Position numbers and translations under genes: made by a program. 64,000 nucleotides of DNA from the NCBI RefSeq assembly GCF_027359925.1, contig NZ_CP114769.1:62001-126000 (forward strand). Reading direction: 5' to 3'. Position 1 is the stretch's first letter; each line of letters begins with the position of its first letter. A model generated the notes under the pieces. It did not search any database and was not told where the DNA came from. It was given only the letters and a program-made list of their open reading frames with translations. This document shows positions 23,106-31,750 of the stretch, piece after piece. The stretch is from Hymenobacter canadensis (GTDB taxonomy: Bacteria; Bacteroidota; Bacteroidia; Cytophagales; Hymenobacteraceae).

Positions 23106-23951
23106 AGCCTGTTATGGACTAGTGGCGCGAAAAACGCCTTTTGCCAGCAAGAGTGTCGCGAAGGCCAGGAAATGAAACTGTTGCATGGTCAGGGCCAGGC
23201 GTTCGTAGTCGCGGGCCAAGCGTCGGAAGCGAGCGGCCCAGCCGAAGCTGCGCTCGACGACCCAGCGGCGGGGCAACAGCACAAAGCCGGTTTGTCCGGC
23301 TGGCTTGGCAATAACCCGTAAGTCAATATCGTGCACGGCAGCGGCGTATTCGGCTGCCTCGCCCGTGTAGCCCTGATCCACATACGCCACCTGTACCTTT
23401 TGGCCCGTGACCTGCTGCACTCGCTGGCAGAGCGCCTCCACCTGCCCGCGGTCGGATTCGTTGGCCGGCGTGACGACGGCGGCCAGCAGGTGGCCCAGCG
23501 TGTCGACGGCCACGTGCACCTTGCTGCCCTTGCGCCGCTTGGCCCCGTCGTAACCGGCGCGGGCCCCGCTTTCGGGTGTGCTCTGCACCGTGCGCGAGTC
23601 CAGAATCACGGCCGTGGGCTCGGCCTCGCGGCCGGCCAGCACCCGTGCCAGTTCGCGCAAATCGGCCATCATGTGCTCAAAACAGCGGTTATCCCGCCAT
23701 CGGGCCCATTGTTGATACACGGCGGCCCAGGGCGGCAAGTCGTGGGGCAGGTAACGCCAGCCGCAGCCAGTTTTGACCAGGTAACGCAGGGCGTTGAACA
23801 CATCGCGCAGCGCATGCTCGCGTTGCGGCGCCTCTTCCCGCACCAGGGCCAAATAGGGTGCTACAAACATCCATTCTGTATCCGATACGTCGCTGGGGTA
23901 TCCGCTTTGCTGTGCCATACCCCAAATTACGCTACCAGTGCATAACAGGCT
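23106..23951 (-). mobile_element. IS5-family insertion sequence (copy 1)
   Basis: An element of about 846 bp with inverted ends agcctgttatggactagt (left) and the complement of accagtgcataacaggct (right). CTAG flanks it on both sides, as expected for the TA-centred targets of this family. An identical copy begins at 63208 in the same orientation. Its insertion truncates a signal-peptide gene on the left and a serine recombinase on the right. Confidence 0.88.
23112..23918 (-). CDS. IS5-family transposase
   Basis: A 268-aa DDE transposase. The N-terminal part reads YPSDVSDTEWMFVAPYL and GCGWRYLPHDLPPW. The catalytic regions are VILDSRTVQSTP (D), GSKVHVAVDTLGHLL, VQVAYVDQGYTGE (D) and PRRWVVERSFGWAARFRRLA (E). 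It is intact and nearly fills the element. Confidence 0.93.
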   Translation of the reverse strand: MAQQSGYPSDVSDTEWMFVAPYLALVREEAPQREHALRDVFNALRYLVKTGCGWRYLPHDLPPWAAVYQQWARWRDNRCFEHMMADLRELARVLAGREAEPTAVILDSRTVQSTPESGARAGYDGAKRRKGSKVHVAVDTLGHLLAAVVTPANESDRGQVEALCQRVQQVTGQKVQVAYVDQGYTGEAAEYAAAVHDIDLRVIAKPAGQTGFVLLPRRWVVERSFGWAARFRRLARDYERLALTMQQFHFLAFATLLLAKGVFRATSP

Positions 23952-23973
23952 CTAGTTTAGTGGCTAATGGCAG

Positions 23974-24541
23974 TTCGTCGAAGTCGAGAGCGGCAAGCGC
24001 AACCACCGCCCGCAGCTGGCCGCCGCCATGGCCGAGGCCCGTAGGGTAGGGGCGACACTGCTCATCGCCAAGCTTGACCGGCTTCTCGCGCAACGCCGGC
24101 TTCATCTTCGCCCTGCGCGACTCGGACGTGGACTTCGTGTGCTGCGACATGCCCGATGCCAATACGCTTACCGTGGGCCTGTTTGCTGTCATTGCCCAGC
24201 ACGAGCGAGAAACTATCAGCAAACGCACCAAGGAAGCACTGGCGGCCAAGAAGGCACGCGGGGCCCAGCTCGGCACACCGGCCAACCTGACGGCCTCGGC
24301 CGTTAGCAAAGGCCTGGTAGTACGGCAGGACAATGCCCGCACCCACCAGGCCAACCGACAGGCGGCCCGGCTCGCCTCGCTGCTGCAGGGCCAGGGCCTC
24401 ACGCTGCAGCAGATTGCTGAGGAGTTGAACGAGGCCGGCTATCGAACACGGCGGGGCAAGGCGTTCTTCGCCATGACCGTGCAGCGATTGCTGACCAGGA
24501 ATGTCGCCGGCATGCTTCCTGGCAAAACAGAAAAATCATAG
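23974..24541 (+). pseudogene. serine recombinase (resolvase/invertase), truncated and frameshifted
   Basis: The reading frame FVEVESGKRNHRPQLAAAM then ARRVGATLLIAKLDRL belongs to a small serine recombinase. A one-base shift at about 24080 moves to SRNAGFIFALRDSDVDFVC then DMPDANTLTVGLFAVIAQHE and RETISKRTKEALAAKKARG. A helix-turn-helix tail follows (LTLQQIAEELNEAGYRTRRG). The first roughly 50 residues with the catalytic serine are lost at the IS5 insertion. It is inactive. Its place at the array edge is suggestive, but array exchange by this enzyme is not supported by anything else. Confidence 0.8.
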
Positions 24542-24603
24542 GTTTGTGGCGCCGGCCGGGTTTAAAGGTGTGTGTCCCGGCGCCGGCCCATCTACTGCAA
24601 CGC

Positions 24604-24633
24604 AAAAGCCCCTTCCGTCAGGTTGGGGCTTTT
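24604..24633 (+). terminator. Rho-independent terminator
   Basis: Perfect 9-bp stem aaaagcccc / ggggctttt with a 12-base loop and a T-run, 60 bases after the recombinase remnant. Confidence 0.7.
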
Positions 24634-24639
24634 GTTATC

Positions 24640-25250
24640 GCTAGCTATAATACAGACTTATTAGCTGTCAAAACATGCGGGCAGCGAATGCTTATCCCAA
24701 TGGCTCAACGCTACCAGAAACCACGCTACCGATCTAACTCTTCACCGGTAAACCAATTGGTATTGCACGAATGCCAGGCAATCTGGCTGCAAATACAAAG
24801 CCCCTTCGCTTCGGCTACCCCCAGAGAACACTACGACTAGTTAGTGGAACTCCCTATAATGCGCGCGGGGTAAGCCGACAGACGCCAGCACAGGTGAAAG
24901 CATTGGATTGCAAGAATGCACAACCGGATCCTGGTCAAAACTAAAAAAGCAAAAGGCAATTCAACAGAATACAATCTATTTCAAGTTGAATAGTTTATGC
25001 ATTATGATGTTAAAAACATCAGGGAAGAACCCAAATATAGATATCAAAATAATAGTCATAAACAAATATACTATTAAATATCCATATCTAACAATAAACA
25101 AAGGACTTTTATTAATCGTTTTTTCGAATTCAGGAGAGTTTTTCATAAATTATTATTGACTTAAACTTGATTTATAGGATTCAATTAAAACAATGAAACC
25201 TTTGATGTGTATTATTATTACTAGGGTAAAGATTAGATCATTTTCTACGA
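24640..25250. other. intergenic, no supported gene
   Basis: A composition change occurs here, from GC-rich to strongly AT-rich at about 24,905. Short open frames (24544-24840, 24908-25159) have no coding character. It is the left border of the AT-rich graspetide island. Confidence 0.5.
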
Positions 25251-27437
25251 TTAATCACCAAGTTCAAGCTGGTTTTTTATCAAATTAAGATAAGCCCCAT
25301 TAGCCTTCACTAATTCGTCATGAGTCCCTTCTTCAATTATCTTTCCTTTCTCAAGAACAACAATTTTGTCCGCATTTTTGACTGTACTTAGCCGATGCGC
25401 GATAATGACAACTGTTTTGTTCTCAAAGAACTTATTAAAATTCTCAACTATCACTTTCTCATTATTAGCATCAAGGGAGCTAGTAGCCTCATCCAACAAT
25501 ATAATATTTGGATTTTTATACATAACCCTGGCAATCAAAATGCGTTGCTGTTGACCTGTACTTAAACCAATGCCAGCATCGCCGATTTTGCTGTTGAACT
25601 TCTGAGGCAAGCCGTCAATGAAATCTAGAATATTTGCCATTCTGGCCGCGTTCCTAAGACGCTCTAGGTCTACATTTTCAGAATCCAAAGTTATATTCTT
25701 TGCGATTGAATCAGAAAAAATGTACCCGTCTTGCATTACAGCTCCACAATTACTCCTCCATTTCGATGAGCACAAAGTAGAGAAATTTACGTCACCTACT
25801 ACTATATTTCCTCCAGTGGGATTATAAAATTTCAATAATAATTTCAGCAATGTTGTTTTCCCACTGCCACTCGACCCAACAATTGCGGTAACTTTATTGA
25901 TCGGTATTTTTAAATTTAAGTTATTAAATATCTTAGGCGACCCAGGACCATCATAATTGAAATCAACCTTGTTAAATTCAATATAGGAGTCCAGCTCAGA
26001 GACATTCGTTAAATTTGTAAAATTCACGATTCCATTGTCCTCATCAGGCTTAGAATATATATCGCCTAAGCGTTTAAAACTTATCTTAGCATTTTGCAAG
26101 GATTTAAAGAAATGAACAAAATCTTCAATGGGAGCATTCAACTGGCCAATTATGAATGATACGCTAAGCAAGACACCCAACGAGATATCACCTGTAACTA
26201 CTGCTTTTGCTGCAATAAATATTATAATAATATTTTTCAATTGATTTATAAATTGAAACCCGGTCTTTTGATTTTGCTCAATAGACAGATATTCATTCTT
26301 TAAATTAAATAAGTCGACCTGTATTTTCTGCCATTCAAATCGCTTATATGATTCTGCATTATTAAGCTTAATCTCTTTCATACCTTTAACCATTTCCATT
26401 AAACTATTCCTGTTATAACTATTGAGCTCGAATAGTCGGTAGTTAATAGATTTTAATTTATTCATAAAAAGGTATATCCAACCTATTGATAGCAAACTTC
26501 CTGATATAAAAACCAGAAAAAGTGCAAAGTCATATACACACAATAGTATAGAGAATACCAAGAAATTGAAAAATGAAAATAAAGTATTTAAAGATGAAGA
26601 AGTCATGAATGACTCTACATTAGAATGATCGTCAATACGAAGTAAGATGTCAGTATGAAGCTTAGTATCAAAAAAGGCAATTGGAAGACGAGTGAGCTTA
26701 TAAAGAAAATCGGATATTGCATTAGCGCCAATTTTAGTTGATAGGAATAGCACTATTCTACTTCTGACGAGATCCAACGAGGTTGAGCCAAGAAACAACG
26801 CTACTTGGGCTGTCAATAAGCCAATTATGAGAGATATATTTTTGAATTTTATCGCTTTATCAACCAATTGCTGCGTTATTATTGGAAATAACAAGTTGAT
26901 TAAAGAACCAACTAACATACCAATAATAATTTGCAAACATAGTGATTGATGAGTTTTCAGATATTTAAAATAGCTAAAAAGACCTGCTTTTTTTTCAACT
27001 ATATTTTTTACTGTGTGAAATTTCTCGTTCGGTTCTAGAATCAAGGCGATGCCTTTACTAGAGGTATGGTCAAGCCAGTTATTGCCAAATTCAGTTTCGT
27101 TAAGGCTAATAATTCCAAACCCTGGGTCGGCAATTTTAATTCCTTTGTTTGTTTTTGACAACGCGATAACATAATGATCTTGTCGCCAATGCAAGATACA
27201 AGGAAACACTGCACTAGATAACTGATCATAAGTGACCTTGACAGGCATTGTTTTTAATCCAATTGCATTGGATCCAGCAATGATGTTGGCAAGCGAAGTT
27301 CCAGATCTATTCAAATGGCATTTATCGCGCAAATCTAAAATATCATATTCTTTTCCATGATATTTAGCAATCATTTTCAAACAAGTTGGTCCACAGTCCA
27401 AGCTCTCTAATTGTCTATAGAATTTAAAGTTTTTCAT
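25251..27437 (-). CDS. C39 peptidase-containing ABC exporter
   Basis: A 728-aa bacteriocin-type exporter. The N-terminal C39 peptidase has C15 in QLESLDCGPTCL, H88 in HWRQDHYVI and D104 in KIADPGFG, and cuts leaders after a double glycine. A six-TM domain spans roughly residues 165-440. The ATPase has Walker A GSSGSGKTT from residue 521, signature LSTGQQQ near 625 and Walker B IILLDEATSSLD near 646. It is the obvious processing and export machine for the ten LIAGG-leader precursors in the same locus. It is strongly AT-rich. There is a 116-base gap from the SPASM gene upstream. Confidence 0.93.
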   Translation of the reverse strand: MKNFKFYRQLESLDCGPTCLKMIAKYHGKEYDILDLRDKCHLNRSGTSLANIIAGSNAIGLKTMPVKVTYDQLSSAVFPCILHWRQDHYVIALSKTNKGIKIADPGFGIISLNETEFGNNWLDHTSSKGIALILEPNEKFHTVKNIVEKKAGLFSYFKYLKTHQSLCLQIIIGMLVGSLINLLFPIITQQLVDKAIKFKNISLIIGLLTAQVALFLGSTSLDLVRSRIVLFLSTKIGANAISDFLYKLTRLPIAFFDTKLHTDILLRIDDHSNVESFMTSSSLNTLFSFFNFLVFSILLCVYDFALFLVFISGSLLSIGWIYLFMNKLKSINYRLFELNSYNRNSLMEMVKGMKEIKLNNAESYKRFEWQKIQVDLFNLKNEYLSIEQNQKTGFQFINQLKNIIIIFIAAKAVVTGDISLGVLLSVSFIIGQLNAPIEDFVHFFKSLQNAKISFKRLGDIYSKPDEDNGIVNFTNLTNVSELDSYIEFNKVDFNYDGPGSPKIFNNLNLKIPINKVTAIVGSSGSGKTTLLKLLLKFYNPTGGNIVVGDVNFSTLCSSKWRSNCGAVMQDGYIFSDSIAKNITLDSENVDLERLRNAARMANILDFIDGLPQKFNSKIGDAGIGLSTGQQQRILIARVMYKNPNIILLDEATSSLDANNEKVIVENFNKFFENKTVVIIAHRLSTVKNADKIVVLEKGKIIEEGTHDELVKANGAYLNLIKNQLELGD

Positions 27438-27553
27438 GCGAATTATTGTTTAAATTAATATGAGCAGGCTATTAAATACTTGCAAGTATGCGAGCTTTTA
27501 ACAGTATTAAATACACAAGCTGATGAATCAACTTTCACCCATTTAGATCAAAT

Positions 27554-28579
27554 TTAATGGATGTCATTTTCATAAATCAGATTATTTGTATGCGAAATAG
27601 CAATAATACTTTTATTACTACTTCCAGTTTTGTTAATTTCAAATGTGCCATCACCTAAATCTATTAGGTCATCCATTATAATGATATTATATCGAGTCTC
27701 AAGATCCATAACTCCGATAATCCTATCGTGTGATGCGTACCAAAGTTTCTGAAATTCTCTTGAGGAAATTATTTGTTCTAATGGATTAACACCTACGTGC
27801 CCAAAACTTTTTTTATGATGTAGACAGTTTTTTACTTCTCCTTCACTATTAATACACACCTTCTTGTTATAGTAAGGATTATACTTCAAAGCTTCAGTGA
27901 AATAATCAACATCGACAATATACTTATTTCTATCGCTGCTTTCCAATTCATTAATACTTTTATTCATTACCCGAACCGAATTTTGTTCACTATGAATAAA
28001 ATCAGGGCAGCTATACCAAACCACTGCTTCCAACTTTTTAAAAGTGGTCGTCAACGAGTAGAGATCTCCCAATGATATCAGATCACTATATTTAATAGCT
28101 AAAATTACCGATCGTGTTGTGGTCTGGTCAAGACGATTCAATACGTTATGTAAATCGGGGAGCGAAAAAATATCTGTCAATTCAACTCTTAGTTCAACGT
28201 AAGCACAAATAAGATCGTCCAGTTGATCAATAAGGCCATACAGATCAAAGCCACCACCATTATATTCAATTACGGCACTACTGATATGTTGAGAGGAAAG
28301 GTATGACAGGTCTAACTCAGGAAATGCACTTGGCTCGCAAGTGTAAAAAGCAAGATTATTATCTAAAAGGAAATAAATATATGAAAACACAGTTTCCCTA
28401 TTATTATTTCCGTAGCATTTTACCACATCATCGATAGGAGAACAGCTTATTTTTTCAATAAGATCCAACATGGAATTAGGGATAAACTTCATATTACAAC
28501 GTTGCAAGTCACATATTAAGCTACGGTCTTTGCCCCTAACCGGAATACAAAACGCATATAATTTCAAGTAATTTTCCAT
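27554..28579 (-). CDS. grasp-with-SPASM system SPASM-domain maturase partner
   Basis: A 341-aa protein resembling the SPASM-domain component of grasp-with-SPASM peptide systems. The N-terminus is FCIPVRGKDRSLICDLQR, followed by a PqqD-like region. The C-terminal part carries VCINSEGEVKNCLHHKKSFG, the Cys-containing SPASM-like stretch. No radical-SAM CxxxCxxC triad is visible, which is normal for this family. It probably assists precursor binding or maturation with the ATP-grasp enzyme. It is downstream of the ATP-grasp gene and of a 68-aa frame, all on the minus strand. Confidence 0.8.
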   Translation of the reverse strand: MENYLKLYAFCIPVRGKDRSLICDLQRCNMKFIPNSMLDLIEKISCSPIDDVVKCYGNNNRETVFSYIYFLLDNNLAFYTCEPSAFPELDLSYLSSQHISSAVIEYNGGGFDLYGLIDQLDDLICAYVELRVELTDIFSLPDLHNVLNRLDQTTTRSVILAIKYSDLISLGDLYSLTTTFKKLEAVVWYSCPDFIHSEQNSVRVMNKSINELESSDRNKYIVDVDYFTEALKYNPYYNKKVCINSEGEVKNCLHHKKSFGHVGVNPLEQIISSREFQKLWYASHDRIIGVMDLETRYNIIIMDDLIDLGDGTFEINKTGSSNKSIIAISHTNNLIYENDIH

Positions 28580-28594
28580 GATGTATTTTGTTGA

Positions 28595-28801
28595 TTAAAT
28601 TTTAGTAAAAACCAATTTTGAAATTGGCTTATTGGAGCTGTAACATTTAAGAAACGTTGATTGGTGCTTAATTGACAAACTAAATTCAGTGTTTGCATAC
28701 ATTTCACCAACTTCCGATATCTCTTCTTTATCCATTATTTGATAGAACAATGGCAATTTATTTAAGTCTTGTTCAAGAACAAATGTTTTAGATTGGTCCA
28801 T
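28595..28801 (-). CDS. small protein in graspetide operon
   Basis: A 68-aa frame between the ATP-grasp and SPASM genes, with gaps of 26 and 15 bases. It has no signal peptide and no double-glycine leader. The sequence includes KLPLFYQIMDKEEISEVGEM and ends SKLVFTKI. No family is recognised. The tight spacing suggests it belongs to the operon. It could be a carrier, an immunity peptide or a divergent precursor, and none of these is supported beyond position. Confidence 0.55.
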   Translation of the reverse strand: MDQSKTFVLEQDLNKLPLFYQIMDKEEISEVGEMYANTEFSLSIKHQSTFLKCYSSNKPISKLVFTKI

Positions 28802-28827
28802 TTTTAGATCGTTTAAAATGTCTGTTG

Positions 28828-29817
28828 TCAGTTTTTAATGCATGGATTATTATTCTCTGCTAACCAACTAGCAATCTCTCTTTCGACATTATAATTACAG
28901 CGTTGAGCTGGAGCACTATATTGCCCGACTGGATTGACTTCCAGAAAATAATATTTATTATCCTTAGTCTTGATGGTGTCGATAGAACCAGTATTTAACT
29001 GAAGATGATGCATTAACTTTATCAAGTTTGCCTCATATTCTTCAGGAAGACTATATGGAACCCATGCAATATTTTTTTTGTTCTGATAATTTAGTTTTAT
29101 ATCAACGTTTTTGTTTGAATTATCATTAACAAGAATAGCTGTAGAGTAAAATTTATTCGCCATAAAAAAAGTACGAATCTCAAAATCACCTTCTACTCTC
29201 TCCTGAAATAATGAGGGAAAGAAAGTTTCATTGCCTTCAAGTATTTGATTTTTAGTAATAGAAGTAGTGTAAGCTGAATAAGCAAAATTGTCACGCACAA
29301 AATATCCACTATGATGAATAGGCTTTGTGATAATACGTTCATTACAATCTTGATAAAAATCCAATAGGCTACTTTTAGATTTAAGGATTTTAGTTTTAGG
29401 TACTAGAATTCCCAATGAATGTGCTTCGGCGGTTACTTCAAGCTTATTGACATCTATATTTTTGTAGTTAGGCATCCACTTTTTACCTTGTAGCGCAGTG
29501 AAAAGATAGTCAGCTAAGAAACTAAGTTCTACATTAGCTTCTCTTTCAAGCTGAGAGTTTAGCTTTTCACATTGCTCATCTAATTGCAACTCAACTTTTT
29601 TATTAAAACGCCTGTACCAAATAACATGAATATCATTTATCAGGTCGATGCCTTTATAAAATATTTTGTTTTGAGTTACATCAATATCTAAATCGTTCTT
29701 TAGACTCGCTAAATCATCAATGGTGATTTTAATAAATTCTTCTTTTTGATGTAGTAACCACTCTACAACAGCATCAGTACCTTGTTCATAATGCTGATAG
29801 GTTAATATTAGTATCAT
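28828..29817 (-). CDS. grasp-with-SPASM ATP-grasp peptide maturase
   Basis: A 329-aa ATP-grasp ligase of the graspetide/microviridin MdnB/C-like group. It starts MILILTYQHYEQGTDAVVEW. A pre-ATP-grasp half (IHVIWYRRFNKK) is followed by ATP-binding strands (RIITKPIHHSGYF, FFPSLFQERVEGDFEIRTFF). The metal-binding end YYFLEVNPVGQYSAPAQRCN has the E and N residues typical of the active site. It would join acidic side chains of the core to Ser, Thr or Lys side chains as macrolactones or lactams. It lies directly downstream of the precursor array, beyond a hairpin. Confidence 0.88.
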   Translation of the reverse strand: MILILTYQHYEQGTDAVVEWLLHQKEEFIKITIDDLASLKNDLDIDVTQNKIFYKGIDLINDIHVIWYRRFNKKVELQLDEQCEKLNSQLEREANVELSFLADYLFTALQGKKWMPNYKNIDVNKLEVTAEAHSLGILVPKTKILKSKSSLLDFYQDCNERIITKPIHHSGYFVRDNFAYSAYTTSITKNQILEGNETFFPSLFQERVEGDFEIRTFFMANKFYSTAILVNDNSNKNVDIKLNYQNKKNIAWVPYSLPEEYEANLIKLMHHLQLNTGSIDTIKTKDNKYYFLEVNPVGQYSAPAQRCNYNVEREIASWLAENNNPCIKN

Positions 29818-29851
29818 ATTACAAAAAGATTTATTTTAAGCGATTGATTAA

Positions 29852-29897
29852 AATAAGTAAGGCAGTTCACACGTTGGTATGGACTGCCTTACTTATT
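29852..29897 (-). terminator. intercistronic hairpin between precursors and maturase
   Basis: A perfect 15-bp inverted repeat, aataagtaaggcagt / actgccttacttatt, with a 16-base loop. It lies between the last precursor and the ATP-grasp gene on the transcribed minus strand. It could be a partial terminator or an RNA stabiliser that keeps precursor mRNA in excess of enzyme mRNA. Confidence 0.65.
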
Positions 29898-29966
29898 TAT
29901 TTGAATCACATGAAACTATAAATTACTTTTCAACTAGCAAAAGTTTCACGATATTCTAATTCGGGA

Positions 29967-30110
29967 TTAACCGTCGTAGCTATTCGAGTCGACGTCGTCC
30001 TTCTTTGAGCAATCGTAGTCGAGTGCCAGTTCGATACCGCCAGCGATGAGGTCGAGCTCCTGCTCGTTGATTTGCTCGAAGCCTTCCAGAGTTTGCAGAG
30101 AATTTTGCAT
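29967..30110 (-). CDS. graspetide precursor, tandem copy 10 (type A core)
   Basis: A 47-aa peptide: leader MQNSLQTLEGFEQINEQELD ending LIAGG, then a 22-residue core IELALDYDCSKK plus DDVDSNSYDG. The double glycine is the expected C39 cut. The core has Ser, Lys and Asp as possible crosslink partners and one Cys. The start is set by alignment with the other nine copies, since longer upstream frames cross the preceding copy. Confidence 0.88.
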   Translation of the reverse strand: MQNSLQTLEGFEQINEQELDLIAGGIELALDYDCSKKDDVDSNSYDG

Positions 30111-30150
30111 TGTATTGGTTGTTAAAAAGTGGATGAGAAAAGAATTACTA

Positions 30151-30294
30151 TTAGTTGTCGTGGCTATTCGAGTCAACGTCGTCCTTCTTCGAGCAATCGT
30201 AGTCGAGTGCCAGTTCGATACCACCGGCAATGAGGTCGAGCTCTTGCTCGTTGATTTGCTCGAAGCCTTCCAGAGTTTGCAGAGAATTTTGCAT
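30151..30294 (-). CDS. graspetide precursor, tandem copy 9 (type A core)
   Basis: A 47-aa peptide with the same leader. The core is IELALDYDCSKK plus DDVDSNSHDN. It is missing from simple ORF lists in this form because an upstream in-frame codon extends the frame. Confidence 0.85.
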   Translation of the reverse strand: MQNSLQTLEGFEQINEQELDLIAGGIELALDYDCSKKDDVDSNSHDN

Positions 30295-30326
30295 TGTGTT
30301 AATTTTTAAAAGTGGATGAGAAATTA

Positions 30327-30470
30327 TTAACCGTCGTAGCTATTCGAGTCAACGTCGTCCTTCTTCGAGCACTCACCGGGAGCGTCGAGAACTAGACCGC
30401 CAGCGATGAGGTCGAGCTCCTGCTCGTTGATTTGCTCGAAGCCTTCCAGGGTTTGCAGAGAATTTTGCAT
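30327..30470 (-). CDS. graspetide precursor, tandem copy 8 (type B core)
   Basis: A 47-aa peptide with the same leader. The core begins LVLDAPGECSKK and continues DDVDSNSYDG. Type B differs from type A only in the first eight core residues. Confidence 0.87.
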   Translation of the reverse strand: MQNSLQTLEGFEQINEQELDLIAGGLVLDAPGECSKKDDVDSNSYDG

Positions 30471-30510
30471 TGTGTTGGTTGTTAAAAAGTGGATGGGAAA
30501 AGAATTACTA

Positions 30511-30654
30511 CTAGTTGTCGTGGCTATTCGAGTCAACGTCGTCCTTCTTCGAGCAATCGTAGTCGAGTGCCAGTTCGATACCACCGGCGATGAGGTCGAG
30601 CTCCTGCTCGTTGATTTGCTCGAAGCCTTCCAGAGTTTGCAGAGAATTTTGCAT
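30511..30654 (-). CDS. graspetide precursor, tandem copy 7 (type A core)
   Basis: A 47-aa peptide with core IELALDYDCSKK plus DDVDSNSHDN. It ends in TAG. Confidence 0.85.
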   Translation of the reverse strand: MQNSLQTLEGFEQINEQELDLIAGGIELALDYDCSKKDDVDSNSHDN

Positions 30655-30686
30655 TGTGTTAATTGTTAAAAGTGAATGAGAAATTA

Positions 30687-30830
30687 TTAACCGTCGTAGC
30701 TATTCGAGTCGACGTCGTTCTTTTTTGAGCAATCGTAGTCGAGTGCCAGTTCGATACCGCCGGCAATGAGGTCGAGCTCCTGCTCGTTGATTTGCTCGAA
30801 GCCTTCCAGAGTTTGCAGAGAATTTTGCAT
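30687..30830 (-). CDS. graspetide precursor, tandem copy 6 (type A core)
   Basis: A 47-aa peptide with core IELALDYDCSKK plus NDVDSNSYDG. One Asp is replaced by Asn right after the KK. Confidence 0.87.
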   Translation of the reverse strand: MQNSLQTLEGFEQINEQELDLIAGGIELALDYDCSKKNDVDSNSYDG

Positions 30831-30870
30831 TGTGTTGGTTGTTAAAAAGTGGATGAGAAAAGAATTACTA

Positions 30871-31014
30871 CTAGTTGTCGTTGCTATTCGAGTCGGTGTC
30901 CTCTTTCTTCGAGCACTCACCGGGAGCGTCGAGAACTAGACCGCCGGCAATGAGGTCGAGCTCTTGCTCGTTGATTTGCTCGAAGCCTTCCAGGGTTTGC
31001 AGAGAATTTTGCAT
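30871..31014 (-). CDS. graspetide precursor, tandem copy 5 (type B core)
   Basis: A 47-aa peptide with core LVLDAPGECSKK plus EDTDSNSNDN. It is the most divergent core and carries a Thr. Confidence 0.87.
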   Translation of the reverse strand: MQNSLQTLEGFEQINEQELDLIAGGLVLDAPGECSKKEDTDSNSNDN

Positions 31015-31054
31015 TGTGTTGGTTGTTAAAAAGTGGATGAGAAAAGAATTACTA

Positions 31055-31198
31055 CTAGTTGTCGTTGCTATTCGAGTCGACGTCGCCCTTCTTCGAGCAA
31101 TCGTAGTCGAGTGCCAGTTCAATACCTCCGGCAATGAGGTCAAGCTCCTGCTCGTTGATTTGCTCAAAGCTTTCCAGAGTTTGCAGAGAATTTTGCAT
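31055..31198 (-). CDS. graspetide precursor, tandem copy 4 (type A core)
   Basis: A 47-aa peptide whose leader has LESFEQ in place of LEGFEQ. The core is IELALDYDCSKK plus GDVDSNSNDN. It is part of a run of nearly identical 184-bp units. Confidence 0.87.
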   Translation of the reverse strand: MQNSLQTLESFEQINEQELDLIAGGIELALDYDCSKKGDVDSNSNDN

Positions 31199-31238
31199 TG
31201 TGTTGGTTGTTAAAAAGTGGATGAGAAAAGAATTACTA

Positions 31239-31382
31239 CTAGTTGTCGTTGCTATTCGAGTCGACGTCGCCCTTCTTCGAGCAATCGTAGTCGAGTGCCA
31301 GTTCAATACCTCCGGCAATGAGGTCAAGCTCCTGCTCGTTGATTTGCTCAAAGCTTTCCAGAGTTTGCAGAGAATTTTGCAT
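31239..31382 (-). CDS. graspetide precursor, tandem copy 3 (type A core)
   Basis: A 47-aa peptide identical to copy 4 at the protein level, exactly 184 bases upstream. Confidence 0.87.
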   Translation of the reverse strand: MQNSLQTLESFEQINEQELDLIAGGIELALDYDCSKKGDVDSNSNDN

Positions 31383-31422
31383 TGTGTTGGTTGTTAAAAA
31401 GTGGATGAGAAAAGAATTACTA

Positions 31423-31566
31423 CTAGTTGTCGTTGCTATTCGAGTCGACGTCGCCCTTCTTCGAGCAATCGTAGTCGAGTGCCAGTTCAATACCTCCGGC
31501 AATGAGGTCAAGCTCCTGCTCGTTGATTTGCTCAAAGCTTTCCAGAGTTTGCAGAGAATTTTGCAT
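31423..31566 (-). CDS. graspetide precursor, tandem copy 2 (type A core)
   Basis: A 47-aa peptide identical to copies 3 and 4. Confidence 0.87.
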   Translation of the reverse strand: MQNSLQTLESFEQINEQELDLIAGGIELALDYDCSKKGDVDSNSNDN

Positions 31567-31606
31567 TGTGTTGGTTGTTAAAAAGTGGATGAGAAAAGAA
31601 TTACTA

Positions 31607-31750
31607 CTAGTTGTCGTTGCTATTCGAGTCGACGTCGCCCTTCTTCGAGCAATCGTAGTCGAGTGCCAGTTCAATACCTCCGGCAATGAGGTCAAGCTCC
31701 TGTCCGTTGATTTGCTCAAAGCTTTCCAGAGTTTGCAGAAAATTTTGCAT
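31607..31750 (-). CDS. graspetide precursor, tandem copy 1, promoter-proximal
   Basis: A 47-aa peptide. The core equals that of copies 2-4. The leader has two changes, MQNFLQ for MQNSLQ and INGQEL for INEQEL. It is the first gene after the upstream AT-rich region. Confidence 0.86.
   Translation of the reverse strand: MQNFLQTLESFEQINGQELDLIAGGIELALDYDCSKKGDVDSNSNDN

Noticed and set aside
24544..24840. 98-aa plus-strand frame after the recombinase remnant
   Set aside because: It crosses a strong terminator hairpin and has no coding character.
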